Assembly: GCF_918698005.1 (NCBI RefSeq)
Contig: NZ_CAKKLJ010000002.1
Coordinates: 1-64,000, forward strand
Source of the DNA: Microbacterium sp. Bi121
Lineage (GTDB): Bacteria > Actinomycetota > Actinomycetes > Actinomycetales > Microbacteriaceae
Direction of reading: 5' to 3'
Length of the DNA: 64,000 nt
Positions 1 to 7,792 of the stretch are shown piece by piece. Under the pieces are notes generated by a model. It had not been told where the DNA came from and did no database searches. It saw only the letters and a list, made by a program, of their open reading frames with translations. How positions within the stretch are numbered: the first letter of the stretch is position 1; each line of letters opens with the position of its first letter. The position numbers and the translations under genes are program-made.

Positions 1-1620
1 GGGCGGGGAGGAGGGCGGCGTCGCCGCGTTCTCTATGACCGGACCACGACGCGATTGCTCCGGCGCCTGAGGGCGCTTCTTCTCCGCAGACGGGAGCGTG
101 TCGCGGACGACGTTGCGCGGGCCGGACGGCTCTGCCGGCTTCGGCGTGATGATCGGCGCCGGCTCAACGTCGACCGGAGCCACCTGATCGGCAGGCGCCG
201 GCCCCTCGACCGGGGAGAACAGCGGTGCGAAGGGGTCGAGCACGCCGAGGTCCGTGAGCGCCGCTGTGCTCGTCGTCGCCGGAGCATCGTCTGCGGTGCC
301 TCGCAGGATCGCGGCCCCCGCTGTGCTGGTGGCCACGCCTGCGGCGACCACGACTGCTGCGATCGTCACGACGGCCGGTGTCGCCGTGCGGACGGATGCG
401 GGACCGAAGATCGGGATCAAGCGCCTCCGTCGAGGTCGCGGCGCCGCATCCGCCTGGATATCGATGCTCGGTTGCTCGGCAGCCGTCTCCGTCGGCAGAG
501 CGGCGACGGACCGACGCTCTGCGCCGAGTTCCTCCAACACGAGCACCGCAGCGCCGAACGCAGCGGCGCCATCCGGGGCGGAGACGAGAGGCCGGTCGAA
601 CCGCTCGGACAACCGCTGAGCGACCAACGGGACATGCGAGGACCCGCCGATGAGCAGGATGTGATCCACCTGGTCCGACCGCACCTGCGCGTCGTCCAGA
701 GCGCGCTCGAGGGCCTCCACCGTGCGATCGAGCGTCGAGTCGATCATCGTGTCGAGCTCCGAGCGGGTGATCCGCACGCTCGCGCTGCGCCCGGCCAGGG
801 TCACGGGGATGGCGGCGTCGGAGTCGAACGAGAGCGACTCCTTGGCCGAGACGCACGCTCGCCGCAGCCGTGCAAGGGCCACGCGGTCGCCGGCATCCGG
901 AATCGACGAGCCATCAGCGCCGGCGGACATGCGGATGGCGTGCTCGAGCACGAGGTCGTCGAACAGCGCGCCCCCGGCGTCCGGCAGGGCGACCGGCTCA
1001 CCGATGATCCGATACTCCGCCGCTCCGTCCTTGCGCAGCACGGTCGCCTCGAACGTCTCGCCACCCAGGTCGTAGACCGCGGTGATGCTGCCCGTCGCCA
1101 GGGCGGGTGCGTCCATGTCGCGGAGCATCCGCTCGTGGTGATGCAGAGCAGCTGCCGCAGACGTCATCAGGTGAGCGTCCTCGAGCCCGGCGTCGCCGAG
1201 CGCTGTGCGCAGCGCATCGATCCGATGCGCACTCCACGACGACGGGTGCGCGATCGCGAGAACCGGGGGCCGCGCGTTGTGCCGCTCGGCGAGCCCTGCC
1301 GCCCACGAGATCAGCGCGGCGGTCAACTCGGCCGCGGTGATCGAGCGCGTCCCGGCGACGAGGGGCACGTCGTCGCCGACATCGCCGATGAACGAGCGGA
1401 TGAGGTTCTCCGGGTGGGTGAAGCCGCGCTGCTCTGCGACGTCGCCGAACAGCAGATCGCCCTCGGGAGTCACATAGGCGAGCGCGGCGAGGGGGCCGCT
1501 CCGGTGCCCCAGCACCTTGGAGTCGGCGTCGATCTCTTCACTCTGCGCGAGACCCGCTGATGCCGCTGTGATGCGGCTGTTCCCCAAGTCAAGCGCGAGT
1601 ACGAATTCGGACTCGCCCAT
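1..1620 (-). CDS. Hsp70/DnaK-like protein with membrane anchor (C-terminus beyond window)
   Basis: An actin-fold ATPase of the Hsp70 type. The N-terminus carries the phosphate-1 signature LALDLGNSRITAA (residues 8-20), followed by a YDLGGETFEAT phosphate-2 motif and a LIGGSSHVPLV adenosine motif, so the ATPase domain spans about residues 1-360. After it comes a basic stretch and one hydrophobic segment (about residues 410-433), then a Pro/Ala/Glu-rich tail predicted to lie outside the membrane and running off the window edge. There is no canonical peptide-binding domain in the visible part. A TATAGT box lies on the minus strand at 1671-1666. Known relatives are the actinobacterial 'Hsp70 family protein' genes of unknown role. 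A chaperone function is not shown; a membrane sensor or scaffold is equally possible. Confidence 0.8.
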   Translation of the reverse strand, partial: MGESEFVLALDLGNSRITAASAGLAQSEEIDADSKVLGHRSGPLAALAYVTPEGDLLFGDVAEQRGFTHPENLIRSFIGDVGDDVPLVAGTRSITAAELTAALISWAAGLAERHNARPPVLAIAHPSSWSAHRIDALRTALGDAGLEDAHLMTSAAAALHHHERMLRDMDAPALATGSITAVYDLGGETFEATVLRKDGAAEYRIIGEPVALPDAGGALFDDLVLEHAIRMSAGADGSSIPDAGDRVALARLRRACVSAKESLSFDSDAAIPVTLAGRSASVRITRSELDTMIDSTLDRTVEALERALDDAQVRSDQVDHILLIGGSSHVPLVAQRLSERFDRPLVSAPDGAAAFGAAVLVLEELGAERRSVAALPTETAAEQPSIDIQADAAPRPRRRRLIPIFGPASVRTATPAVVTIAAVVVAAGVATSTAGAAILRGTADDAPATTSTAALTDLGVLDPFAPLFSPVEGPAPADQVAPVDVEPAPIITPKPAEPSGPRNVVRDTLPSAEKKRPQAPEQSRRGPVIENAATPPSSPP

Positions 1621-1714
1621 TCCCTTTCCGCCTACCATCCCCCAGCTGTGGAGTCGGACACGCTCACTATAGGTCGTTTGGCCGCCGGGCGGTAGGGGTG
1701 TTCCCGGCGAGGGC

Positions 1715-1720
1715 TAGTGT
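1715..1720 (+). promoter_or_regulatory. -10 box (TAGTGT) for leaderless rarD
   Basis: TAGTGT ends 6 nt before the GTG start at 1727, so transcription should begin at or next to the start codon. No Shine-Dalgarno sequence precedes that GTG. No good -35 is visible. Confidence 0.45.
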
Positions 1721-1726
1721 GAATCT

Positions 1727-2662
1727 GTGACCCCCGATGCGCCCGCGAGAACCAGTGCGGCGGGAGTCGCCTACGCGGGCGGGGCCTATCTGCTGTGGGG
1801 GTTCCTGCCCCTGTACTTCCTGCTGCTCGTCCCGACCGGCCCGTGGGAGGTCGTCGCCGCGCGCGTGCTGTTCTCGTTCGTCTTCTGCGTGCTGCTTCTG
1901 ACGATCATGCGCGGTTGGCGGCGGATCATGGCGATCATCCGGCAGCCGCGGCTGCTCGTCTGGACGGCGCTCGCCGGCGTGCTCATCTACGTCAACTGGC
2001 AGGTGTTCCTGATCGGAACCTTGAGCGGTCGGGTGGTCGAGACGGCGCTCGGCTACTTCATCAACCCGATCACCACCGTGCTGCTGGGCGTCTTCGTGCT
2101 GCATGAGCGGATCCGTCGCCTGCAGTGGATCGCGATCGGGATCGCCGCGCTCGCCGTCGTCGTCATCGTCGTCGCGTACCGCTCCTTCCCGTGGATCGCG
2201 CTGTCGCTGACGGCGTCCTTCGGCGTCTACGGCCTGATCAAGAAGAAGATCGGACCGGCGGTGGATGCCGTGAGCGGTCTGACCCTGGAATCGTTCTGGC
2301 TCATCCCGATCGCGATCATCCAGCTCATCGTGGTCGCGCAGGCGGATGGCATCACCTTCGGCACCGTGAGCGCCTGGCACACCGCGCTCATGCTGTTCGC
2401 GGGCATCGCCACGGCCGTCCCGCTGCTGCTGTTCGCGGCAGGCGCCCGACGCATCAACCTCACGGTGATCGGGATGATCCAGTTCGTCACCCCGATCCTG
2501 CAGTTCCTCACCGGGGTGCTGATCCTGCACGAGCCGATGCCGCTGGAGCGCTGGGTTGGCTTCATCGTCGTGTGGATCGCCGTCGGGGTGTTCGTCGTCG
2601 ATCTGCTGCTTGCGACCAGATCGTTAGCGCACCGAGACCCACCGGCCCCGCCCGCACCATAA
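1727..2662 (+). CDS. rarD: RarD-type EamA/DMT-superfamily permease
   Basis: A 311-residue polytopic membrane protein with about ten predicted helices and two EamA-type halves. The opening GVAYAGGAYLLWGFLPLYF and the mid-protein LIGTLSGRVVETALGYFINP stretch are typical of RarD. Substrates of RarD are not well established; the family is annotated as drug/metabolite exporters. The GTG start is chosen because a TANNNT box sits 6 nt upstream and the protein then begins just ahead of the first helix. It faces away from the Hsp70-like gene, so the two share the intergenic space 1621-1726. Confidence 0.85.
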   Translation: MTPDAPARTSAAGVAYAGGAYLLWGFLPLYFLLLVPTGPWEVVAARVLFSFVFCVLLLTIMRGWRRIMAIIRQPRLLVWTALAGVLIYVNWQVFLIGTLSGRVVETALGYFINPITTVLLGVFVLHERIRRLQWIAIGIAALAVVVIVVAYRSFPWIALSLTASFGVYGLIKKKIGPAVDAVSGLTLESFWLIPIAIIQLIVVAQADGITFGTVSAWHTALMLFAGIATAVPLLLFAAGARRINLTVIGMIQFVTPILQFLTGVLILHEPMPLERWVGFIVVWIAVGVFVVDLLLATRSLAHRDPPAPPAP

Positions 2663-2679
2663 AGTTGGATCACCCGAGA

Positions 2680-2693
2680 GCATGCATGCATGC
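2680..2693. repeat. 14-bp palindrome in the livK leader
   Basis: GCATGCATGCATGC is self-complementary and lies 22 nt before the livK start. It follows a TAAAGT box at 2660-2665, so it would fall near the transcription start. It may be an operator or simply three tandem GCAT units. Confidence 0.35.
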
Positions 2694-2714
2694 CCATCGT
2701 TGCAAAGGAGCACT

Positions 2715-3971
2715 ATGAACCGCACGCTGTCGCGTACGAAGTGGCTGACTGGCCTTGCGCTCGTCAGCGCCTCGGCGCTTGTGATCACGGGCTGCAGCAG
2801 CAGCACACCCGAACCCGAATCCAGTGAGGGCACGAACACCGAGCGCCCGGCCGATGTCGACCTGACACTCGAGCTGGGATCGCTGCTTCCCTCGACCGGA
2901 TCGCTCGCCTTCCTGGGCGCCCCGATGGAGTCAGGCGTGCAGCTCGCCGTCGCCCAGATCAATGAGGCGGATGCCGGCATCCAGGTCAACCTCACCCCCG
3001 CTGACGAGGGCGACCTCGACAACAAGGCGTACGAGACCTCGATCACCAACCTGCAGAGCGCAGGCATCACCGCCATGGTCGGTGCCGCCTCGTCGAGCGT
3101 CACGAAGCTGATCCTCGACGGCAACGCCGGCTCAGGCATCCTCACCGTCTCGCCGTCGAACACGTCGCCGGACTTCACGGGCATCAACCCGATGTACTTC
3201 CGCACGGCGCCGAGCGACAACCTGCAGGGCGAGGTGCTGGGCAACCAGATCGCCGAGGACGGTCACAAGACCCTCGGCATCATCTACCAGAACGACCCGT
3301 ACGGCACCGGCCTGTTCGAGGCGATCAAGTCCACGTTCGAGGGCACAGGCGGCGAGGTCGTCGCCGAGACGTCCTACAACCAGGGCGACGGTCAGTTCAA
3401 CGCCCAGGTGCAGGAGGTCGCAGCGGCCAACCCGGACGCCGTGGCCATCGTCTCGTACGACCAGTTCGCCACGATCGCCCCGCTGCTCGGCAACGCGGGC
3501 GTCGACACCGGCGCGCTGTACCTGGTCGACGGAAACCTGAAGGACTGGCCGGACCTCGGTGTGAGCCTCGAGGGCTCGAAGGGCACGCGCGCAGGCGCTG
3601 AGCTGCCCGACGACTTCATCGACCAGCTCAACGAGGTGTGGACCGCGCAGGGCAACCAGCCGATCGACGCCGTGACGTACTCCGCTGAGGCGTACGACGC
3701 GACGATCCTCATCGCACTGGCTGCTCTCAAGGGCATCTCGGTCGAGGGCAAGGACATCGCGGCCAACATGCAGGAGGTGTCCGGAGGCTCGGGCGAAGGC
3801 GAGAAGTGCACCACGTTCGCCGACTGCGCCGAGATCATCAACGGCGGAGGCGTGGCCGACTACGACGGCCTCTCCGGCGAGGTCACGTTCAACGACGACA
3901 ACGACCCGCAGGGTGCCGCGATCGGCGTCTACGAGTTCGATGCCGACAACGTGACCACTCGCATCAAGTAA
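2715..3971 (+). CDS. livK: Branched-chain amino-acid ABC transporter substrate-binding lipoprotein
   Basis: A 418-residue periplasmic-binding-fold protein (type I, Leu/Ile/Val family). It starts with a lipoprotein signal peptide whose lipobox ITGC puts the lipidated Cys near residue 29, followed by a Ser/Glu/Thr-rich linker. The mature domain has the family opening LGSLLPSTGSLAFLG and a clear receptor-ligand-binding body. The ATG at 2715 is chosen for the AAGGAG motif at 2705-2710. It is on the opposite strand from livHMGF but only 1.1 kb away, and no other binding protein is visible, so it most likely feeds that transporter. Ligand specificity (Leu/Ile/Val, or another amide or amino acid) cannot be read from sequence. 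Confidence 0.85.
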   Translation: MNRTLSRTKWLTGLALVSASALVITGCSSSTPEPESSEGTNTERPADVDLTLELGSLLPSTGSLAFLGAPMESGVQLAVAQINEADAGIQVNLTPADEGDLDNKAYETSITNLQSAGITAMVGAASSSVTKLILDGNAGSGILTVSPSNTSPDFTGINPMYFRTAPSDNLQGEVLGNQIAEDGHKTLGIIYQNDPYGTGLFEAIKSTFEGTGGEVVAETSYNQGDGQFNAQVQEVAAANPDAVAIVSYDQFATIAPLLGNAGVDTGALYLVDGNLKDWPDLGVSLEGSKGTRAGAELPDDFIDQLNEVWTAQGNQPIDAVTYSAEAYDATILIALAALKGISVEGKDIAANMQEVSGGSGEGEKCTTFADCAEIINGGGVADYDGLSGEVTFNDDNDPQGAAIGVYEFDADNVTTRIK

Positions 3972-3986
3972 CAACAGCACACAGGA

Positions 3987-4019
3987 AGCGCCCCGGATGC
4001 AGCATCCGGGGCGCTTTCG
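3987..4019 (+). terminator. Intrinsic terminator after livK
   Basis: A 14-bp perfect inverted repeat (AGCGCCCCGGATGC at 3987-4000 and its complement at 4002-4015) around a single base is followed by TTTCG. It lies 16 nt after the livK stop and between two convergent genes. Confidence 0.75.
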
Positions 4020-4033
4020 TGTGTGCCGGCTTT

Positions 4034-5023
4034 CTACCCGGCGGAGCGGGCGTGGGCGATCATGCGGTCGAACTGCGCGTCGCGCTCTGCATCGACGACC
4101 TGCGCCTCCGGATGCGCGTCGTGGTACGAGACGGCCCGCCGCGCGCCCTCGTCGAACGTGATCGTCGTGGCGAACTCGGGCACCAGCGCCTGCAGCTTCG
4201 ACGTGTCGAAGAGGGTCGAGTTCGCCTTGTCTCCGATCAGGGTCGGGCCGAGATCCGGCGCGAACGCCGCGATCGTGTCGGATGCCACGTGCACGAGCTC
4301 CGGCGCATCGACACCAGCCGCAGCGCCCATCCAGGTGTAGATCTGATTCCACGTCGGCGCGTGGGAACCGGTGATCGTGAAGTCCTCGCCGATCGCGCCC
4401 TTGTGACCGATGAGCCCGGTGAAGCCGACGGCGAAGTCATCGGCGTGCGTGACGGTCCACAGGCTCGTGCCGTCGCCGAGCACGACGACCGGGCGTCCGG
4501 CGCGCATGCGCGCGATGTCGTTCCAGCCGCCCATCGTCGGGAAGCGGCGCTCGTCGTAGGTGTGCGAGGGGCGGATGATCGTGATCGGCAGTCCGCGGTC
4601 GGCGGATGCTGCGCGCAGCAGGTCCTCGCACGCGATCTTGTCGCGGGAGTACTGCCAGAACGGGTTCTCGAGCGGCGTGCGCTCGGTGATCGGCAGCTGC
4701 GCCGGCGGCTTCTGGTACGCCGACGCTGAGCTGATGAACACGTACTGTCCCGTGCGCCCCTCGAACACGTCGAGGTTGCCGGCGATGTCCGCAGGGGAGA
4801 AGGACAGGAAGTCGGCCACCGCATCGAACTCGCGCCCGGCGAGTGCATCCCTCAGCGCCGCGGGGTCGCGGACATCCGCCGACACCGTCGTCACGGCATC
4901 CGGCAGACCACGCCGACCGCTGCCGCGGTTGACCACAGTCACGTCGTGGCCTCGTTCGACGGAGCGGCGCACACACGCCGCGCTGATGGTTCCGGTGCCG
5001 CCCAGGTAGAGAATGCTCGTCAT
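4034..5023 (-). CDS. NAD(P)-dependent SDR-family epimerase/reductase (atypical SDR)
   Basis: A 329-residue extended/atypical short-chain dehydrogenase. The N-terminal Rossmann motif is YLGGTGTIS (residues 6-14), then VVNRGS and a DVRD motif that normally contacts the adenine. The family Tyr is in SSASAYQKP, but the classical YxxxK is not obvious, as in atypical SDRs of the chloroplast stem-loop-binding type. The substrate is unknown. It has its own -10 box and is 28 nt downstream of livF, so it may be read both from its own promoter and from the liv operon. Confidence 0.75.
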   Translation of the reverse strand: MTSILYLGGTGTISAACVRRSVERGHDVTVVNRGSGRRGLPDAVTTVSADVRDPAALRDALAGREFDAVADFLSFSPADIAGNLDVFEGRTGQYVFISSASAYQKPPAQLPITERTPLENPFWQYSRDKIACEDLLRAASADRGLPITIIRPSHTYDERRFPTMGGWNDIARMRAGRPVVVLGDGTSLWTVTHADDFAVGFTGLIGHKGAIGEDFTITGSHAPTWNQIYTWMGAAAGVDAPELVHVASDTIAAFAPDLGPTLIGDKANSTLFDTSKLQALVPEFATTITFDEGARRAVSYHDAHPEAQVVDAERDAQFDRMIAHARSAG

Positions 5024-5029
5024 AGGACG

Positions 5030-5035
5030 AGCCTA
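5030..5035 (-). promoter_or_regulatory. -10 box (TAGGCT) for leaderless SDR gene
   Basis: On the minus strand TAGGCT ends 6 nt before the ATG at 5023, giving an expected transcript start at the start codon. Confidence 0.5.
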
Positions 5036-5051
5036 GGGCGGGCGCCAGAAC

Positions 5052-5813
5052 CTACGCGGCGTCCGTGCCCAGCGTGCCGAGGTACAGCCCGATGACCTTC
5101 GGGTCGTTCAGCAGGTCGCGCCCTGACCCCTCGTATGCATCCCGACCCTGGTCGAGGACGTAACCGCGATCGCAGATCTGCAGGCAGCGGCGAGCGTTCT
5201 GCTCGACCATGATCGTCGTGACACCGGCCTTGTTGATGTCCGAGACGCGGATGAACGCGTCATCCTGACGCACCGGTGACAGGCCGGCGGACGGCTCGTC
5301 GAGCAGTAGCACAGACGGGTCCATCATCAGTGCCCTCGACATCGCGACCATCTGCCGTTCTCCGCCCGAGAGGGAACCGGCACGCTGCTTCAGGCGCTTG
5401 CCGAGCTCGGCGAAGATGTCGCTGACGAACTCCAGACGCTCGGCGTAGATCTTGGGGTTCTGGTACAGCCCCATCTGCAGGTTCTCCTCGATGGTGAGCG
5501 AGGGGAAGACGTTGTTCGTCTGCGGTACGAACGCGACACCGCGTCTGACGAGCTTGTCGGCCTTCAGACCCACGATGCTCTCGCCCTTGACGGTGATGTC
5601 GCCGTCGCGGACCTGCACCATGCCGAAGATGGCCTTCAGCAGCGTCGACTTCCCCGCACCGTTCGGGCCGATGATCCCGATCAGCTCCCCGCGGCGCGCC
5701 ACGAGGTTGGCGCCGTTGAGGATGTTCACGCCCGGCAGGTATCCGGCGTGCACGTCCTTCATCTCGACGATCACGTCATCGGCGCCCTGCCCGGTCGACA
5801 CGTTGTCGGTCAT
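5052..5813 (-). CDS. livF: Branched-chain amino-acid ABC transporter ATPase LivF
   Basis: A 253-residue ABC ATPase with Walker A GPNGAGKST, Q-loop FVPQTNNVFPSLT, signature LSGGERQ, Walker B VLLLDEPSAG and switch His replaced by the Gln-containing VEQNAR, as is usual in LivF. It powers import together with LivG at the cytoplasmic face of LivHM. The ATG overlaps the livG stop codon (ATGA) and is preceded by AGGAGAAGG, so livG and livF are translationally coupled. Confidence 0.93.
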   Translation of the reverse strand: MTDNVSTGQGADDVIVEMKDVHAGYLPGVNILNGANLVARRGELIGIIGPNGAGKSTLLKAIFGMVQVRDGDITVKGESIVGLKADKLVRRGVAFVPQTNNVFPSLTIEENLQMGLYQNPKIYAERLEFVSDIFAELGKRLKQRAGSLSGGERQMVAMSRALMMDPSVLLLDEPSAGLSPVRQDDAFIRVSDINKAGVTTIMVEQNARRCLQICDRGYVLDQGRDAYEGSGRDLLNDPKVIGLYLGTLGTDAA

Positions 5814-6823
5814 GCCTTCTCCTCGTCGGTGGCCGCACTGTCGGCCTCGAGCTCTGCTTCTGCCTCTGCCTCGATCTGCTCGCGCAGCTCGGCGGCGTCG
5901 GCATCCGGGATGACCTGCAGGCGTCCGGTGACGGCGCCGAGGTCGACGTCCTGGTGGGCGCCGAGGTAGGCGTCCACGACGGCCGGATCCTCCATCACCG
6001 TGTCCGGCGGGCCCTCCGCGACCACTCGGCCCTCAGCCATCACGACGACCCAGTCGGCGATGTGGCGGACCATGTGCATGTCGTGCTCGACGAACAGCAC
6101 CGTCATGCCGAGTTCCTTGAGATCCAGGATGTGATCGAGCAGCGACTGCGTCAGCGCCGGGTTGACGCCGGCCATCGGCTCGTCGAGCATGACCAGCTGA
6201 GGGTCGCTCATCAGCGCGCGCGCCATCTCGAGCAGCTTGCGCTGACCGCCCGAGAGCGAGGCGGCGAAGTCCTTCTCCTTCGCGTCGAGCTTGAACCGGG
6301 TGAGCAGTTCACGGGCTCTCTCCTCGATCTCGGCGTCCTGCGCCCGCCAGAGGAACGGGAACAGACTCGCCCAGAACCCCTCGCCGCGCTGGTGCGTCGC
6401 ACCGAGCTTCATGTTCTCGAGCACCGTCAGCAGCGAGAGCGACTTGGTGAGCTGGAACGTGCGCACCTGGCCCATGCGGGCGACCTTGAACGACGGGATG
6501 CCTGACAGGTTCTTGCCGTCGAACGACCACGTGCCGGTGTTCGGGCGGTCGAACCCGCACAGCAGGTTGAACAGGGTGGTCTTGCCGGCGCCGTTCGGCC
6601 CGATCAGCGCCGTGATGGCGCCGCGGGGGATCTCGAGGTGATCGACGTCGACGGCGGTGAGTCCGCCGAAGCGGCGGGTCACGGCATCCGCGACGAGGAT
6701 CGGATCGACCTTCGCCACGCCCGGTGCAGCCGGTCCCTTGGCGAGGCCCGCCGTCTTCGGACGGCGGATGCTGCCCGTTTGGGCCCCTTCGACAGGCTCA
6801 GGGGTCGAAATGTTACTTGACAA
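5810..6823 (-). CDS. livG: Branched-chain amino-acid ABC transporter ATPase LivG with repeat-derived N-terminus
   Basis: A 337-residue ABC ATPase of the LivG type: Walker A GPNGAGKTT, signature LSGGQRK, Walker B LVMLDEPMAG, H-loop VEHDM, plus the LivG-specific long insert after the Q-loop. About 40 residues precede the ABC domain, and residues about 6-12 (STPEPVE) are encoded by a short interspersed repeat. The TTG start at 6823 is supported by GAGGGAG seven nt upstream, inside livM; it overlaps livM by 11 nt. A shorter product from a GTG near 6718 is possible. The C-terminal about 50 residues are acidic and low-complexity. Confidence 0.88.
   Translation of the reverse strand: MSSNISTPEPVEGAQTGSIRRPKTAGLAKGPAAPGVAKVDPILVADAVTRRFGGLTAVDVDHLEIPRGAITALIGPNGAGKTTLFNLLCGFDRPNTGTWSFDGKNLSGIPSFKVARMGQVRTFQLTKSLSLLTVLENMKLGATHQRGEGFWASLFPFLWRAQDAEIEERARELLTRFKLDAKEKDFAASLSGGQRKLLEMARALMSDPQLVMLDEPMAGVNPALTQSLLDHILDLKELGMTVLFVEHDMHMVRHIADWVVVMAEGRVVAEGPPDTVMEDPAVVDAYLGAHQDVDLGAVTGRLQVIPDADAAELREQIEAEAEAELEADSAATDEEKA
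6784..6809. repeat. Short interspersed palindromic repeat (CCCTTCGACAGGCTCAGGGG type)
   Basis: CCCCTTCGACAGGCTCAGGGG followed by TCGAA contains two overlapping inverted pairs (CCCCT/AGGGG and TTCGAC/GTCGAA). I recognise this string as a dispersed repeat of many actinobacterial genomes. Here it lies inside the 5' end of livG and is translated. Confidence 0.6.
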
Positions 6824-7790
6824 AGGTCATCTCCCTCTTGTTCCCGAGGATGCCCTGCGGACGGAAGATCACGATCAGCATGAGCACGATGCCGATCACG
6901 ATGTAGCGGACGACGTCGGCCTGGTTCGTCGTCATCGGCAGCCAGCCGACGCGCGCCATCTCGGGCAGCAGTCCGCCGAGGAAGGCGAACACGACCCAGA
7001 AGAGCACCGCACCGAGGGTGGGGCCGAACACGGTCGCAGCTCCGCCGAGGAGCAGGATCGTCCAGAGGAAGAACGTCAACGACGTCGAGTAGCTGCCGGG
7101 GATCACGGCCGACGGCAGGACGAAGACGACGCCGCCGAGTGCGCCGATGATGCCACCGACGACGAGCGCCTGCATCTTGTATGCGAAGACGTTCTTGCCG
7201 AGCGAGCGCACGGCGTCCTCGTCCTCGCGGATGCCCTTGATCACACGGCCCCACGGGCTGCGCATGAGCGCCCAGACCACGAGCACCGACAGCCCGAGCA
7301 CGATCAGGCCGAACAGGCGCACCCACAGGTCCGTGGCGTTGTACGTCCACGGGCCGAAGCCGTAGGTGCCCTCGGGGAACGGGTTCATGTCGCGGAAGCT
7401 CTGGTGGTACCCGCTGAGACCGCCGGCCGAGTTCGTCCACTCGCGGAAGAGCTCGGTCAGGAACAGCAGGCGGACGACCTCGGCCGTCGCGATGGTCGCG
7501 ATGGCGAGGTAGTCGGCTCGCAGACGCAGAGTCGGGATGCCGAGGAGCAGCGCGAACACGGCGCCGGCGAGAACGCCGAACGCCACACCGCCCCACCAGG
7601 GGAAGCCGAAGCTGAGGATCGAGATCGCGTAGCCGTATCCGCCGACGGCCATGAATGCCGCCATGCCGAAGTTGAGCAGACCCGCGTAGCCGAAGTGCAC
7701 GGCCAGACCCGTCGCGGCCAGCGCGTACGCGATGGTCGTCGGGCTGAGCAGGTACGAGGCGGTATTGCCGAAGATGTTGCCGAAGTCCAT
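6813..7790 (-). CDS. livM: Branched-chain amino-acid ABC transporter permease LivM
   Basis: A 325-residue polytopic permease with the LivM hallmark sequences GLLNFGMAAFMAVGGYGY and LRADYLAIATIATAEVVR. It pairs with LivH to form the transmembrane channel. The ATG at 7790 lies 2 nt after the livH stop, so the two are coupled. The open frame continues far upstream on this strand but that part is antisense to conserved livH and was discarded. An external loop of about 60 residues (GYHQSFRDMNPFPEGTYGF region) is longer than in enteric LivM. Confidence 0.92.
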   Translation of the reverse strand: MDFGNIFGNTASYLLSPTTIAYALAATGLAVHFGYAGLLNFGMAAFMAVGGYGYAISILSFGFPWWGGVAFGVLAGAVFALLLGIPTLRLRADYLAIATIATAEVVRLLFLTELFREWTNSAGGLSGYHQSFRDMNPFPEGTYGFGPWTYNATDLWVRLFGLIVLGLSVLVVWALMRSPWGRVIKGIREDEDAVRSLGKNVFAYKMQALVVGGIIGALGGVVFVLPSAVIPGSYSTSLTFFLWTILLLGGAATVFGPTLGAVLFWVVFAFLGGLLPEMARVGWLPMTTNQADVVRYIVIGIVLMLIVIFRPQGILGNKREMTFVK

Positions 7791-7792
7791 GA

